Of a stretch of 64,000 bases of DNA, positions 57,023 to 64,000 are shown piece by piece. The number at the start of each line of letters is the position of its first letter. Within the stretch, counting starts at the first letter, position 1. The notes under the pieces are model-generated. The model saw nothing but the letters and a program-made list of their open reading frames with translations, ran no database searches and was not told the DNA's origin. The stretch lies in the NCBI GenBank assembly GCA_026646885.1, contig JAPKHK010000001.1, positions 496,001 to 560,000 on the forward strand. Reading direction: 5' to 3'. The stretch comes from Casimicrobiaceae bacterium (GTDB lineage: Bacteria; Pseudomonadota; Gammaproteobacteria; Burkholderiales; Casimicrobiaceae). The translations under genes and the position numbers were made by a program.

Positions 57023-57493
57023 TTAGCGTTTGCGCAGCAGTTCTTCCGGCTTGCCCGCGCGATAGCCGTTGTTCTGGGCGAAAAACCCTGGCTTGGTCAA
57101 GTCCTCGAGTTTGGGGATGGGCTTGCCGCCATAAGGGTCGATCGAGCCTTCCGGCGTGGTGCGAATGGGAAACTTGAAGCGCTTCAGGGTGCCGTTGCGG
57201 AAACGAATCGTCCACATGATCGAATCCGACCCGCGCATCGGCTGCACCGAACCGCCCAGGGGCACGATGTCCGCGTAGTGCCGCACTTCGATGGCGCCTT
57301 GCGGGCAGATCTTGACGCAGGAGTAGCACTCCCAGCACTGCTCTGGCTCCTGGTTGTAGGCTTTCATGGCGTGCCCCGTCGCCGAGCCATCCTTGTCCAG
57401 AGCCATGAGGTCATGCGGGCAGATGTACATACAGGCGGTCTTGTCCTGCCCTTTGCAGCCGTCGCATTTCTCGGTTCGTACGAAACTGGGCAT
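57023..57493 (-). CDS. aprB: adenylylsulfate (APS) reductase, beta subunit
   Basis: This 156-residue ferredoxin-like subunit has two [4Fe-4S] motifs, CDGCKGQDKTACMYICP and CWECYSCVKICP. A C-terminal tail wraps around AprA. It carries electrons from the AprA FAD to the Qmo complex. The ATG at 57493 is chosen over one two codons earlier because GGAG lies 6 nt before it. It is followed by aprA and preceded by sat with an 18-bp gap. Confidence 0.96.
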   Translation of the reverse strand: MPSFVRTEKCDGCKGQDKTACMYICPHDLMALDKDGSATGHAMKAYNQEPEQCWECYSCVKICPQGAIEVRHYADIVPLGGSVQPMRGSDSIMWTIRFRNGTLKRFKFPIRTTPEGSIDPYGGKPIPKLEDLTKPGFFAQNNGYRAGKPEELLRKR

Positions 57494-57511
57494 TACCATC
57501 TCCTCATTGCG

Positions 57512-58792
57512 TTAGCGAGCCGAATGGCCCGCGAGTTTCACTTCAACACGTTCTTCGGCGGCAAGGCCGGCATAATACTCGCGCAGCACCTCAAGCACCT
57601 CCGGGCGGCTGAATTCGGCGGGTACCGGGCTTCCTTCGGAAAGCCACTTCCTGAGCTTGGTTCCCGAAACCAACAAGCGGTCTTCGTCGCCATGGGGGCA
57701 GGTGCGCGCCGAAGCCATGCCGCCGCAGCGATAACACCAGAAGGTCCAGTCGATTTTGACGGGCTGCGTCTTCAGTGCGCCCGCGGGAATTTCATCAAAT
57801 ATGTGATGGGCGTCGAAGGGGCCGTAGTAGCTGCCCACGCCGGCATGGTCGCGCCCGACGATCAGGTGCGAGCAGCCGTAGTTCTGCCGGAAAAGCGCAT
57901 GCAGCAGCGCCTCGCGCGGCCCGGCATAGCGCATATCCAATGGGTAACCCGCTTGCACCAGCGTCCTGCGGACGAAATATTGTTCAGCCAACACGTTGAT
58001 GGCGCGGGTCCGCACTTCCGCGGGAATATCCCCCGGCTTCAAAGCGCCCAACAGCGAGTGCACCAGTACGCCGTCGAAAACTTCGATCGCGACTTTGACG
58101 AGATACTCGTGCGATCGGTGCATCGGATTGCGCGTCTGGAACGCCGCGACTCTAGACCAACCCAGGGAAGCAAACAGCTCGCGCGTTTGCGCCGGCGACA
58201 TGAAGAGCGCGCCGTATTTCTGGTCGAAGCCGCCCGTGGAGAGCACTTGTATGGAGCCGGCGAGATTGATATCCCCCTGCTCCAGTACCATTTTCACGCC
58301 GGGGTGCTCCGGATCGGCGGTGCGAAATACCGACTTGCACTCGTGGGTCTTGTCGATCGCGTATTGTTCTTCGAGGCGCAGAAGCGCCAGAGGGACGTCC
58401 GTCTCGGGATCGATCAGGGCGATTTCATCGCCTGGCCGCACCGAGAGAGCGAACTCGCGACTCGCCGACAGCGTAATCGGGATAGGCCAAAACACGCCGT
58501 CGGCGGTGCGCATATCGTTGCACACGCCGAGCCAGTCGGCGCGATTCATGAAGCCGGCGAGCGGGGTGAAGCCGCCGATTCCCAGCATGATGATGTCACC
58601 ACGCTCCCGCGAACTTACCTTGAGTCGCGGTAATCGGCTGGCGCGCTCTTGCGCCTCGGCCAGTTCGCGCCCCAGCAGCAGCAGTGGCCGAAGAACCGCG
58701 CTGGCGTGAGGCGGAACGAGGCGGCTCTGGCCGGTGCTCGACCCAGAACTCGTGCTCGGACAAGCGTCGCTCGCAGTGCTTTGGTTGCTCAT
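57512..58792 (-). CDS. sat: dissimilatory sulfate adenylyltransferase (ATP sulfurylase)
   Basis: This 426-residue homo-oligomeric ATP sulfurylase makes ATP and sulfate from APS and pyrophosphate in sulfur oxidisers. The active-site motif [14 protein letters not shown] and [19 protein letters not shown] are intact. A zinc-type Cys set ([16 protein letters not shown]) is present. The normal start [15 protein letters not shown] is preceded by about 22 low-complexity residues rich in Ser, Thr and Gly. No start codon occurs within that stretch, so the ATG at 58792 is the best choice. It leads sat-aprBA-ykgJ-cytochrome-fccB. Confidence 0.93.
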   Translation of the reverse strand: MSNQSTASDACPSTSSGSSTGQSRLVPPHASAVLRPLLLLGRELAEAQERASRLPRLKVSSRERGDIIMLGIGGFTPLAGFMNRADWLGVCNDMRTADGVFWPIPITLSASREFALSVRPGDEIALIDPETDVPLALLRLEEQYAIDKTHECKSVFRTADPEHPGVKMVLEQGDINLAGSIQVLSTGGFDQKYGALFMSPAQTRELFASLGWSRVAAFQTRNPMHRSHEYLVKVAIEVFDGVLVHSLLGALKPGDIPAEVRTRAINVLAEQYFVRRTLVQAGYPLDMRYAGPREALLHALFRQNYGCSHLIVGRDHAGVGSYYGPFDAHHIFDEIPAGALKTQPVKIDWTFWCYRCGGMASARTCPHGDEDRLLVSGTKLRKWLSEGSPVPAEFSRPEVLEVLREYYAGLAAEERVEVKLAGHSAR

Positions 58793-58922
58793 CAGTACCG
58801 TCTGTCGATTTAGAATGTCGCCAAAAAACCCAATATCCACGAAAAAACACCCTTCGCAGCTTGGCGGTATTAAGCATGCACGCGGTCAAGAGCGTCTATA
58901 ACCGAGACGGGGTGAGCATGGA

Positions 58923-58937
58923 TACCCCTTCCGGGTA
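58923..58937. promoter_or_regulatory. palindrome in the sat / two-component-system divergent region
   Basis: TACCC and GGGTA flank 5 nt (TACCCCTTCCGGGTA). The left half contains TACCCCT, which fits the NarL heptamer consensus TACYYMT, but the spacing is one short of the usual 7-2-7 inverted pair. It lies 131 bp from the sat start and 100 bp from the kinase start. It is a candidate site for the adjacent NarL-like regulator. The rest of this 244-bp gap shows a CCTAG/CTAGG repeat (59008-59026) but no gene. Confidence 0.35.
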
Positions 58938-59036
58938 GGGACGCGAAACCACGCTCTGGCGCGGGTTTTCGGGCCGCTGTACAAGGTTGCGCAGGTTTCG
59001 GCAAGCCCCTAGAATAGCCCCCTAGGAACCTCATCG

Positions 59037-60257
59037 ATGAGCATCCCGCAAGGCGAATTGACCCGGCCTCCAGCCCTAGAGTTTCCGGCAAAAGACGCCC
59101 CCCCCCACCCCGGACGCATTCTGTCCGAAATTGCCAGCAGCCTTGCCAGCGAGGAGGATATTGACGCCCTGCTGCGGCGCTTTCTCGATGTCATCGTCAG
59201 CCTTGCCGGAGCCACTGCGGGCGCGGCACGGGTCTTGAGCGACGATGGCCTGCAGCTCAGACTCGTGGGTTCGGTGGGCCTGCCGCCCGAGGTTCTGGAA
59301 CGCGAACTCGCCATCGAACGCCCCTGTGGCGCCTGCGGCGACGCCGTGCGCCTCAATTCAGTGCTCGATCTCGATGATTTGCGGGGCTGCGCCGAGCACA
59401 CCGGCCCGGAGTTTTTCGGCCGCGAATGCCAGCGTGCCCTGGCCGTACCTCTGGTGCACAAAGCGCGCGTGCTCGGTGTCTACAACCTTTTCTTCGCGAC
59501 GGGAAGCCAGGTGGCTGAAGAGCAACAGGTGTTGTTTCGCTCGATCGGGGAGTTGTTGGGCTTGGCACTGGAGAATGCGCGCCTCGCGCGCGAAAACCTA
59601 CGCGCCACAGTCATGCACGAGCGGCAAATGATGGCCAACGAAGTGCACGATTCGCTGGCGCAGACGCTCTCCTACATGAAGATGCGCATGGTGCTTCTCG
59701 AGAAGGCGATGCTGGAGCGCAACGACGCGCGGCTGTCGAAGTATATCGGCGACATCAACGAAGCCCTTTCCAGCGCGTATGCGACATTGCGCGAGTTGCT
59801 CACCCATTTCCGCCGGCGCTTTGGCTCGCAAGGCCTGATCCGCGCACTTCAGGACACCGCAGATCGCTACTGCGACAAGACCGGCATCGAGCTCGCCTTC
59901 GACAATCTGGCTCCCGATTTGCATTTGTCGGTCGAACAGGAGATGCAGGCGTTCAACATCGTCCAAGAGGCGTTGGCGAACATCTCCAAGCATTCCGGGG
60001 CCAAGCATGCACGGCTCACCGTGCGTCGCTCCAATGGCGACTGCGAAATCACCATCGAGGACGACGGCTCAGGCTTGCAGGAAAAGGGCTACTCCGAACG
60101 CGAGCGCACTGATGCGCTGGCGCATTTTGGCCTTAACATCATGCGCGAGCGTGCCCAGCATCTGGGAGGCGCGGTCAGTATCGAGAACATTCCCGACAGC
60201 GGCACGCGCGTGCGGCTGCTTTTTCCCATCGCCGGTGCCAGGAGTCTCACGTCATGA
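59037..60257 (+). CDS. cytosolic GAF-domain sensor histidine kinase, NarX-like
   Basis: This 406-residue kinase has no membrane segment. A GAF domain (about residues 40-185) contains four Cys (97 and 100 in PCGACG, 118 and 131), as in the cysteine cluster of NarX-type sensors. The HisKA_3 phospho-acceptor site is EVHDSLAQTLSYMKMRM (His204). The HATPase domain has EALANISKHSGAKHA, EDDGSGLQEKG and FGLNIMRERA. It overlaps its response regulator by 4 bp. The four Cys could bind an Fe-S cluster or sense redox state; that is inference. It is divergent from sat and may control the island. Confidence 0.87.
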   Translation: MSIPQGELTRPPALEFPAKDAPPHPGRILSEIASSLASEEDIDALLRRFLDVIVSLAGATAGAARVLSDDGLQLRLVGSVGLPPEVLERELAIERPCGACGDAVRLNSVLDLDDLRGCAEHTGPEFFGRECQRALAVPLVHKARVLGVYNLFFATGSQVAEEQQVLFRSIGELLGLALENARLARENLRATVMHERQMMANEVHDSLAQTLSYMKMRMVLLEKAMLERNDARLSKYIGDINEALSSAYATLRELLTHFRRRFGSQGLIRALQDTADRYCDKTGIELAFDNLAPDLHLSVEQEMQAFNIVQEALANISKHSGAKHARLTVRRSNGDCEITIEDDGSGLQEKGYSERERTDALAHFGLNIMRERAQHLGGAVSIENIPDSGTRVRLLFPIAGARSLTS

Positions 60258-60925
60258 GCCAGAATCTTCGCGTCCTTCTCATCGACGATCATGCCCTCTG
60301 CCGCCGCGGCCTCGCAGACCTTCTGGAGAACCGCGCCGGAGTCGAGGTAGTGGGCATGACCGGAAATCCTCTCGACGCGCCGCGGCTCGTCCGCGAACTG
60401 ACGCCCGATATCGTGATGATGGACTTGCGCATGCCGCAAGGGGACGGCATCGCCATGCTACTCAAGTTGCGCGAAGAAGGCATCGGCGTGCCAGTGGTGA
60501 TTCTCACGGTCAGCGACAGCGAAGAGGACTTGGGCAACGCCATTCGTGCCGGTGTGCGCGGCTATCTCTTGAAGGACATGGAGCCGGAGGATATCGTCGA
60601 CGCGTTCATGCGCGCGGCGCAGGGCGAAGTGGTGATCGCACCTGCGATGACCATGAAACTCGCCAACATGCTGCAAAACTACGGACAAAAGAGCACCAAG
60701 GAAGACTTGCTGGCACTCCTGACCTCACGCGAGCGGGAGATTTTGGATCATCTCGCTCGCGGCCAGAGCAACAAGTCCATTGCGAGGGCGCTGGACATCA
60801 GCCCGGACACTGTAAAACTGCACGTGCGCCATATCCTTGCCAAACTGAATCTCACCTCGCGAGTCGAAGCGGCGGTATTTGCGGTGGAACACAAAGGACA
60901 CGCGGCGTCGCGGGCGATGCACTGA
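60254..60925 (+). CDS. NarL/FixJ-family response regulator
   Basis: This 223-residue regulator has a receiver domain with LIDDHALCRRGL, phospho-acceptor Asp57 (VMMDLRMPQGDG) and a Lys in GYLLKDMEP. A C-terminal LuxR-type helix-turn-helix follows (LTSREREILDHLARGQSNKSIARALDISPDTVKLHVRHILAKL). It resembles NarL/NarP. Its gene is coupled to the kinase by a 4-bp overlap and converges on the dsrC-like gene 61 bp later. Confidence 0.92.
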   Translation: MSQNLRVLLIDDHALCRRGLADLLENRAGVEVVGMTGNPLDAPRLVRELTPDIVMMDLRMPQGDGIAMLLKLREEGIGVPVVILTVSDSEEDLGNAIRAGVRGYLLKDMEPEDIVDAFMRAAQGEVVIAPAMTMKLANMLQNYGQKSTKEDLLALLTSREREILDHLARGQSNKSIARALDISPDTVKLHVRHILAKLNLTSRVEAAVFAVEHKGHAASRAMH

Positions 60926-60939
60926 GAAGCCCTGCGCGT

Positions 60940-60975
60940 CCTTGCGCCGCAAGGAAACTGGGCTATAGCGCCCAG
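60940..60975. terminator. two tandem hairpins between convergent narL-like and dsrC-like genes
   Basis: CCTTGC/GCAAGG (60940-60954) and CTGGGC/GCCCAG (60958-60975) are 6-bp stems with loops of 3 and 6 nt. They fill most of the 61-bp gap between two convergent genes, which suits a bidirectional terminator, although T-tracts are absent. Confidence 0.4.
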
Positions 60976-60986
60976 CGAGTCTTCAA

Positions 60987-61340
60987 TCAGTGCTCGCCTT
61001 TGGTGCGCAAGAGACCCGCCAAGCGGTTGCCCTGCTTCTGCGGCCCGCCACGCGGAAAGATCTGGTGCAGATAGAGATTGCTGCCGCGTCGCGGGCCCCA
61101 GAGCGCGGTGAAGTGCCTGATCATTGCTCGCACCTGGGCCTGCACGCCGTGTTCTTCGTAGAATCTGCGAAGATAGCGAATGACCTCCCAGTGTTCCTCG
61201 GTGAGCGTCAATCCCTCCCGCTCGGCCAGTGCCCGCGCAAAGTCTTCGGACCAATCGTCGAGGTTGCGCAGATAACCTTCGCTGTCGGTGGCGATGGCGC
61301 GACCATCGACATGTAGGATGCGAGTATGTTGATCGGGCAT
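60987..61340 (-). CDS. DsrC/TusE-family protein lacking all cysteines
   Basis: This 117-residue protein has the DsrC fold features EGYLRNLDDWSEDFARALA, LTEEHWEVIRYLRRFYEEHG and LHQIFPRGGPQKQ. The C-terminal arm ends AGLLRTKGEH instead of the AGLPKPTGCV-type ending. Both redox Cys of DsrC are missing: the upstream one is Asn in KQGNRLAGL, and the penultimate one is lost with the arm. No other Cys exists in the protein. Such Cys-less homologues have been proposed to act in regulation. Its ATG shares one base with the dsrN stop (TGATG). Confidence 0.85.
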   Translation of the reverse strand: MPDQHTRILHVDGRAIATDSEGYLRNLDDWSEDFARALAEREGLTLTEEHWEVIRYLRRFYEEHGVQAQVRAMIRHFTALWGPRRGSNLYLHQIFPRGGPQKQGNRLAGLLRTKGEH

Positions 61341-62908
61341 CAGTTTCCGGTGGCTGAAACCGAACAAGGCGCCGGGTGCTCGGCCGCGGGGGCAGCGCGC
61401 CGCACTTGCCGAACGAAGGCGAGAAAACGCTGCGCCCAGGAGTCCTTTCCGGCGCATCGCCGGTGCGCGTAGGACGCCAGCACGTTGCGGTAAATCAGGC
61501 CGTCGCGCTGCGCGGTGATGCCGTGCCCGCGCATGACCTCATAGGCGTAACACAAATCCGCAGGCAGGTTTTCCAGGCTAGAGTAATGAAACTCGTGCGC
61601 GCGCAGCAATTCGCTGCCGGACTCGGCCATGGGCCAAGGATGCGCCGCAGTCTCGCGCAAATGCATGTAGCCTCGCCCGACCGGCCGGTCGTGCATCACC
61701 GCGTCGCCCGGTATCGCCCCCACCATGTTGGCGTTCTTACCCCGCCAGCTGAGGCTGCGAGCAAGGTACATCAAGCCGCCGCATTCAGCATAGACCGGCA
61801 GGCCCTGCTCGATGGCGCAGCGAAGGTCGGTACGCAGGCTGGCGTTGGCCTCGAGTTCGATCATGAACGATTCGGGAAAGCCGCCGCCGATGAAAACGCC
61901 ATCCACTGCCGGCAAGTGCGCGTCGCGCAGCGTGTCGAAAGGTACCAGACGGGCGCCGGCGGCGCGCAATGCTTCCAGATCGTCGGCATAGTAGAAGCCA
62001 AAAGCGGCGTCGCGAGCGATGCCGATGCGCACTTCGCCGCGCGCTGAAAACGCCCGCAAGGTGCCGTCCGCGGCCTCGCCAGGAAAGGGCTGCGCCGCGC
62101 CGGCTGCCTTCAGCAAGCCAGCGAGATCCACTTGCTCACCGATCGCTTGCGCCATCGCGGCGATGCGCGCTTGTGCTTCGCTGCACTCGTTGCTTGGCAC
62201 CAAGCCCAAGTGCCGCTCTGTGATTTCCAGGCGCGCATCGTTGGCGATGGCGCCCAGCACCGGCACCTCGGTGTAATGCTCCAGCACGGCCCGCAGCTTC
62301 GCCTCGTGCCGGCTGCCGACTATTCGATTGAGAATGACGCCGGCGATCTCAATCTCGCGATCGAAGGCCAGCTGCCCGAGGAGCAGCGGCGCGATGCCCC
62401 GGGTCATGCCGCGGGCGTCGAGTACTAGCACGACCGGCAGGGCGAGCGTTTTGGCGAGCGCGGCGCTGGAATTGCTGCCGTCGAGAGCAACACCGTCGTG
62501 CAGGCCCTTGTTGCCTTCGACCAAGGCGAGATCGGCGCCTTGCGCGGCGCGCCGGAATAGCCGGCGCACTTCGCTTGCCGACTGCAAGTATGGATCGAGA
62601 TTGCGGCAAGGCCTGCCGGACGCAGCAGTCAGCCACATCGGATCGATGTAATCCGGGCCTTTCTTATAAGCCTGCACGGTCAGGCCCCGCTGCACGAGCG
62701 CGGCGGCCAATCCGGTGCTCACCGTGGTCTTGCCGGAGGACTTGTGGGCGGCGGCAATCAGGAGACGCGGCAATCCGGCCGATGGGGTGGTCCCGCGTGC
62801 AACACCCGCCCCGCCCTCTCCCCGAGGGCAGGGGTGAGGATCGTTCGCCACCGAGCGGCTCCGGTCCCCGGAAGCCTCCCCCCGGGACGACCCGGCGGGG
62901 CCTCTCAT
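61340..62908 (-). CDS. dsrN: DsrN: cobyrinate a,c-diamide synthase-like siroheme amidase
   Basis: This 522-residue glutamine-dependent amidotransferase belongs to the CobB/CbiA family. An N-terminal ATPase has P-loop AAAHKSSGKTTVSTGLA and the DYIDPMWLTAASGRPCRNLDPY motif. A C-terminal type-3 glutaminase domain has the nucleophile Cys in PVYAECGGLMYLA and a His near the end. Next to dsrP it is most likely DsrN, which amidates siroheme of reverse DsrAB. A 45-residue N-terminal extension precedes the P-loop region and includes a GC-palindromic stretch; the true start may be a TTG at 62773. The 5' end overlaps dsrP by 4 bp. Confidence 0.8.
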   Translation of the reverse strand: MRGPAGSSRGEASGDRSRSVANDPHPCPRGEGGAGVARGTTPSAGLPRLLIAAAHKSSGKTTVSTGLAAALVQRGLTVQAYKKGPDYIDPMWLTAASGRPCRNLDPYLQSASEVRRLFRRAAQGADLALVEGNKGLHDGVALDGSNSSAALAKTLALPVVLVLDARGMTRGIAPLLLGQLAFDREIEIAGVILNRIVGSRHEAKLRAVLEHYTEVPVLGAIANDARLEITERHLGLVPSNECSEAQARIAAMAQAIGEQVDLAGLLKAAGAAQPFPGEAADGTLRAFSARGEVRIGIARDAAFGFYYADDLEALRAAGARLVPFDTLRDAHLPAVDGVFIGGGFPESFMIELEANASLRTDLRCAIEQGLPVYAECGGLMYLARSLSWRGKNANMVGAIPGDAVMHDRPVGRGYMHLRETAAHPWPMAESGSELLRAHEFHYSSLENLPADLCYAYEVMRGHGITAQRDGLIYRNVLASYAHRRCAGKDSWAQRFLAFVRQVRRAAPAAEHPAPCSVSATGN

Positions 62909-64000
62909 GGCTCCTCCGTCAATTTTTCCGGTAGGATGCGCAAGAACTTCACGGCGAACCCGAGAATGAGCAGCGCCAGCGCCACACCGCCCAAGCCCAA
63001 CAGCAGTTCGTGGCCACTGGGCTGATAAGCGTGAACCTGGCCGTCACCCCAGCTACTGCGGGCCTCCTGCCCCGGAAAGAGCAGCAAGGGATAGGCTTGG
63101 CCACCAATCAGGGTGACGTACATCTGCGCGAAACCGCCCAAAATCACCAGCGCGGCCGCCAGCGGCAAAGTGCCGGGGCTTTGGCGGAGCCCTGGGTTGA
63201 GCAGGAGGAAGAGCGGCAGAACAGACCCTAGGCCGATTTGCCCCAGCCAGAACAACATCGTGTACACCCCGCCGTCGAGAAGCAGGAAGCGTTCGACATC
63301 GCGCCGCGAGCCGGCATAAATCTGCGTCAGATGAAAGATCGCCACGCAATAGAGAACCACCCCGATGAACACCGCCAAGAGCCGCCCGAGCCGCTGGCGC
63401 ATCGGTGGCGCCAGAAACACGCGCTGCGTATCGGATAGCGCCGCCAGAACCAGCACGAAGGCGGCGGTGCCATAGGCGAACGAGTAGGCGATGAATGTGG
63501 GCGCAAGAAGCGCCGAATGGAAAGCCTCGCGGGCCAGCAGAAAGCCGAAAATCGATCCGGTGCCGGTGGTCAGAGTCAAGCGCCAGATGAACGCGACCCA
63601 ACCAGCGAAAGTGCCGAATCGCCCCAAGCCGCGCTCCATCATGATCAGCAGATAAGCAGCCACCACCGCGAAGAAGCCGGTATAGAGAAACACGTTCCAC
63701 GCGAATATCGAGCGGAAGTTATAGTTGCTCATCGCCACGGTAAGACGCTCCGGGCGGCCAAGATCAAGCACCAGCACGGCCAAGCCGCCCGCCAGCAAGG
63801 CAATGGCAAGAACCGCGGAGAGTCTTGCCAGCGGCTTGTAAACCTGCTGCCCGAATACCGAGGCAAGCGAAGCCGCGTTCAGGGCACCGGAGGCCGCGAC
63901 GATCAAAAACACCGCAAACACATGTGGCAAGCCCCACACGACGTGGTTGTTCATGCCCGTGACGACATGGCCGGCGCTTTCCATGTGATGCGCGGCGGCA
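62905..64000 (-). CDS. dsrP: DsrP: NrfD-type quinone-interacting membrane subunit (start beyond window)
   Basis: At least 365 codons of an integral membrane protein of the NrfD/PsrC family are visible. About nine hydrophobic segments can be read, with NNHVVWGLPHVFAVFLIVAASGALN early on. The reading frame stays open through the right edge, so the N-terminal first helix is missing; the ATG at 63984 is internal. DsrP is the b-type quinone-reactive part of the DsrMKJOP complex that passes electrons between DsrC and the membrane. It overlaps dsrN by 4 bp, the usual dsrP-dsrN order. Confidence 0.85.
   Translation of the reverse strand, partial: AAAHHMESAGHVVTGMNNHVVWGLPHVFAVFLIVAASGALNAASLASVFGQQVYKPLARLSAVLAIALLAGGLAVLVLDLGRPERLTVAMSNYNFRSIFAWNVFLYTGFFAVVAAYLLIMMERGLGRFGTFAGWVAFIWRLTLTTGTGSIFGFLLAREAFHSALLAPTFIAYSFAYGTAAFVLVLAALSDTQRVFLAPPMRQRLGRLLAVFIGVVLYCVAIFHLTQIYAGSRRDVERFLLLDGGVYTMLFWLGQIGLGSVLPLFLLLNPGLRQSPGTLPLAAALVILGGFAQMYVTLIGGQAYPLLLFPGQEARSSWGDGQVHAYQPSGHELLLGLGGVALALLILGFAVKFLRILPEKLTEEP

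Noticed and set aside
57011..58633. 540-codon open frame on the plus strand opposite sat and aprB
   Set aside because: It is antisense to two certain genes and has no recognisable domain.
1..64000. CRISPR arrays, tRNA or rRNA genes, insertion sequences, prophage genes
   Set aside because: No regularly spaced repeats, cloverleaf-like stretches, transposase or integrase motifs were found on reading either strand; short structured RNAs cannot be fully excluded by eye.

Overview
The window is a GC-rich stretch from the chromosome of a Gram-negative, sulfur-oxidising bacterium, most probably a betaproteobacterium. Two things point there. First, the housekeeping order ompA / mtaD-ubiG-gph / gyrA-serC-serA-pheA-hisC-tyrA-aroA-cmk-rpsA-ihfB-lapA-lapB-pyrF is typical of Beta- and Gammaproteobacteria. 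Second, the last 18 kb carry a reverse-type (oxidative) sulfite and APS pathway: sat, aprBA, qmoAB-hdrCB, dsrP, dsrN, a DsrC-like gene and a flavocytochrome c flavoprotein. The species is not identifiable from the sequence alone. No tRNA, rRNA, CRISPR array, transposase or integrase was seen. Coding density is high, and most genes are packed with 4-8 bp overlaps.

Region 1 (1-24 kb) holds mostly minus-strand housekeeping genes. It starts with the tail of a 2-oxoacid:ferredoxin oxidoreductase beta subunit. Then come ybhB-prmB-dapE-pilU (minus), a methylthioinosine phosphorylase and def (plus), and a SPINDLY-type O-GlcNAc transferase behind glnD, map and dapD (minus). A secreted S9A plus M16 peptidase pair and a LytTR two-component system follow (both minus), then an EamA exporter with an orphan GspC-like protein (plus). 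The stretch ends with gph-ubiG-mtaD and an OmpA-family protein (minus). The MTA deaminase here and the methylthioinosine phosphorylase at 4.3 kb together make a two-step methylthioadenosine salvage route.

Region 2 (24-43.5 kb) is one long plus-strand run. It covers gyrA, serine synthesis (serC, serA), the phenylalanine/tyrosine branch (pheA, hisC-type aminotransferase, tyrA, aroA), cmk, rpsA, ihfB, the LPS-assembly pair lapA-lapB, pyrF, UDP-glucose dehydrogenase, heptose-7-phosphate kinase, a membrane protein of unknown function and radA. Two clear hairpin/T-tract terminators lie inside it, after cmk and after ihfB.

Region 3 (43.6-46.3 kb) carries a PEGA-domain Ser/Thr kinase coupled to a small TssQ-like lipoprotein, and a tiny DUF3079 cysteine protein.

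Region 4 (46.3-64 kb) is the sulfur-oxidation island. A phosphodiesterase gene leads a plus-strand operon qmoA-qmoB-hdrC-hdrB. It converges on a minus-strand operon sat-aprB-aprA-ykgJ-(DUF3365 monohaem cytochrome)-fccB. Divergent from sat is a cytosolic NarX/NarL-like two-component pair. It in turn converges on dsrP-dsrN-dsrC-like, the end of a dsr cluster that continues beyond the right edge. In the expected oxidative direction, sulfite from the Dsr system is turned into APS by AprBA. Electrons pass to QmoAB-HdrCB and eventually the quinone pool, and Sat converts APS and pyrophosphate to ATP and sulfate. Points worth attention are the DsrC-like protein with no cysteine at all, the replacement of QmoC by soluble HdrC and HdrB, the extra genes between aprA and fccB, and the four-cysteine GAF sensor kinase next to sat.
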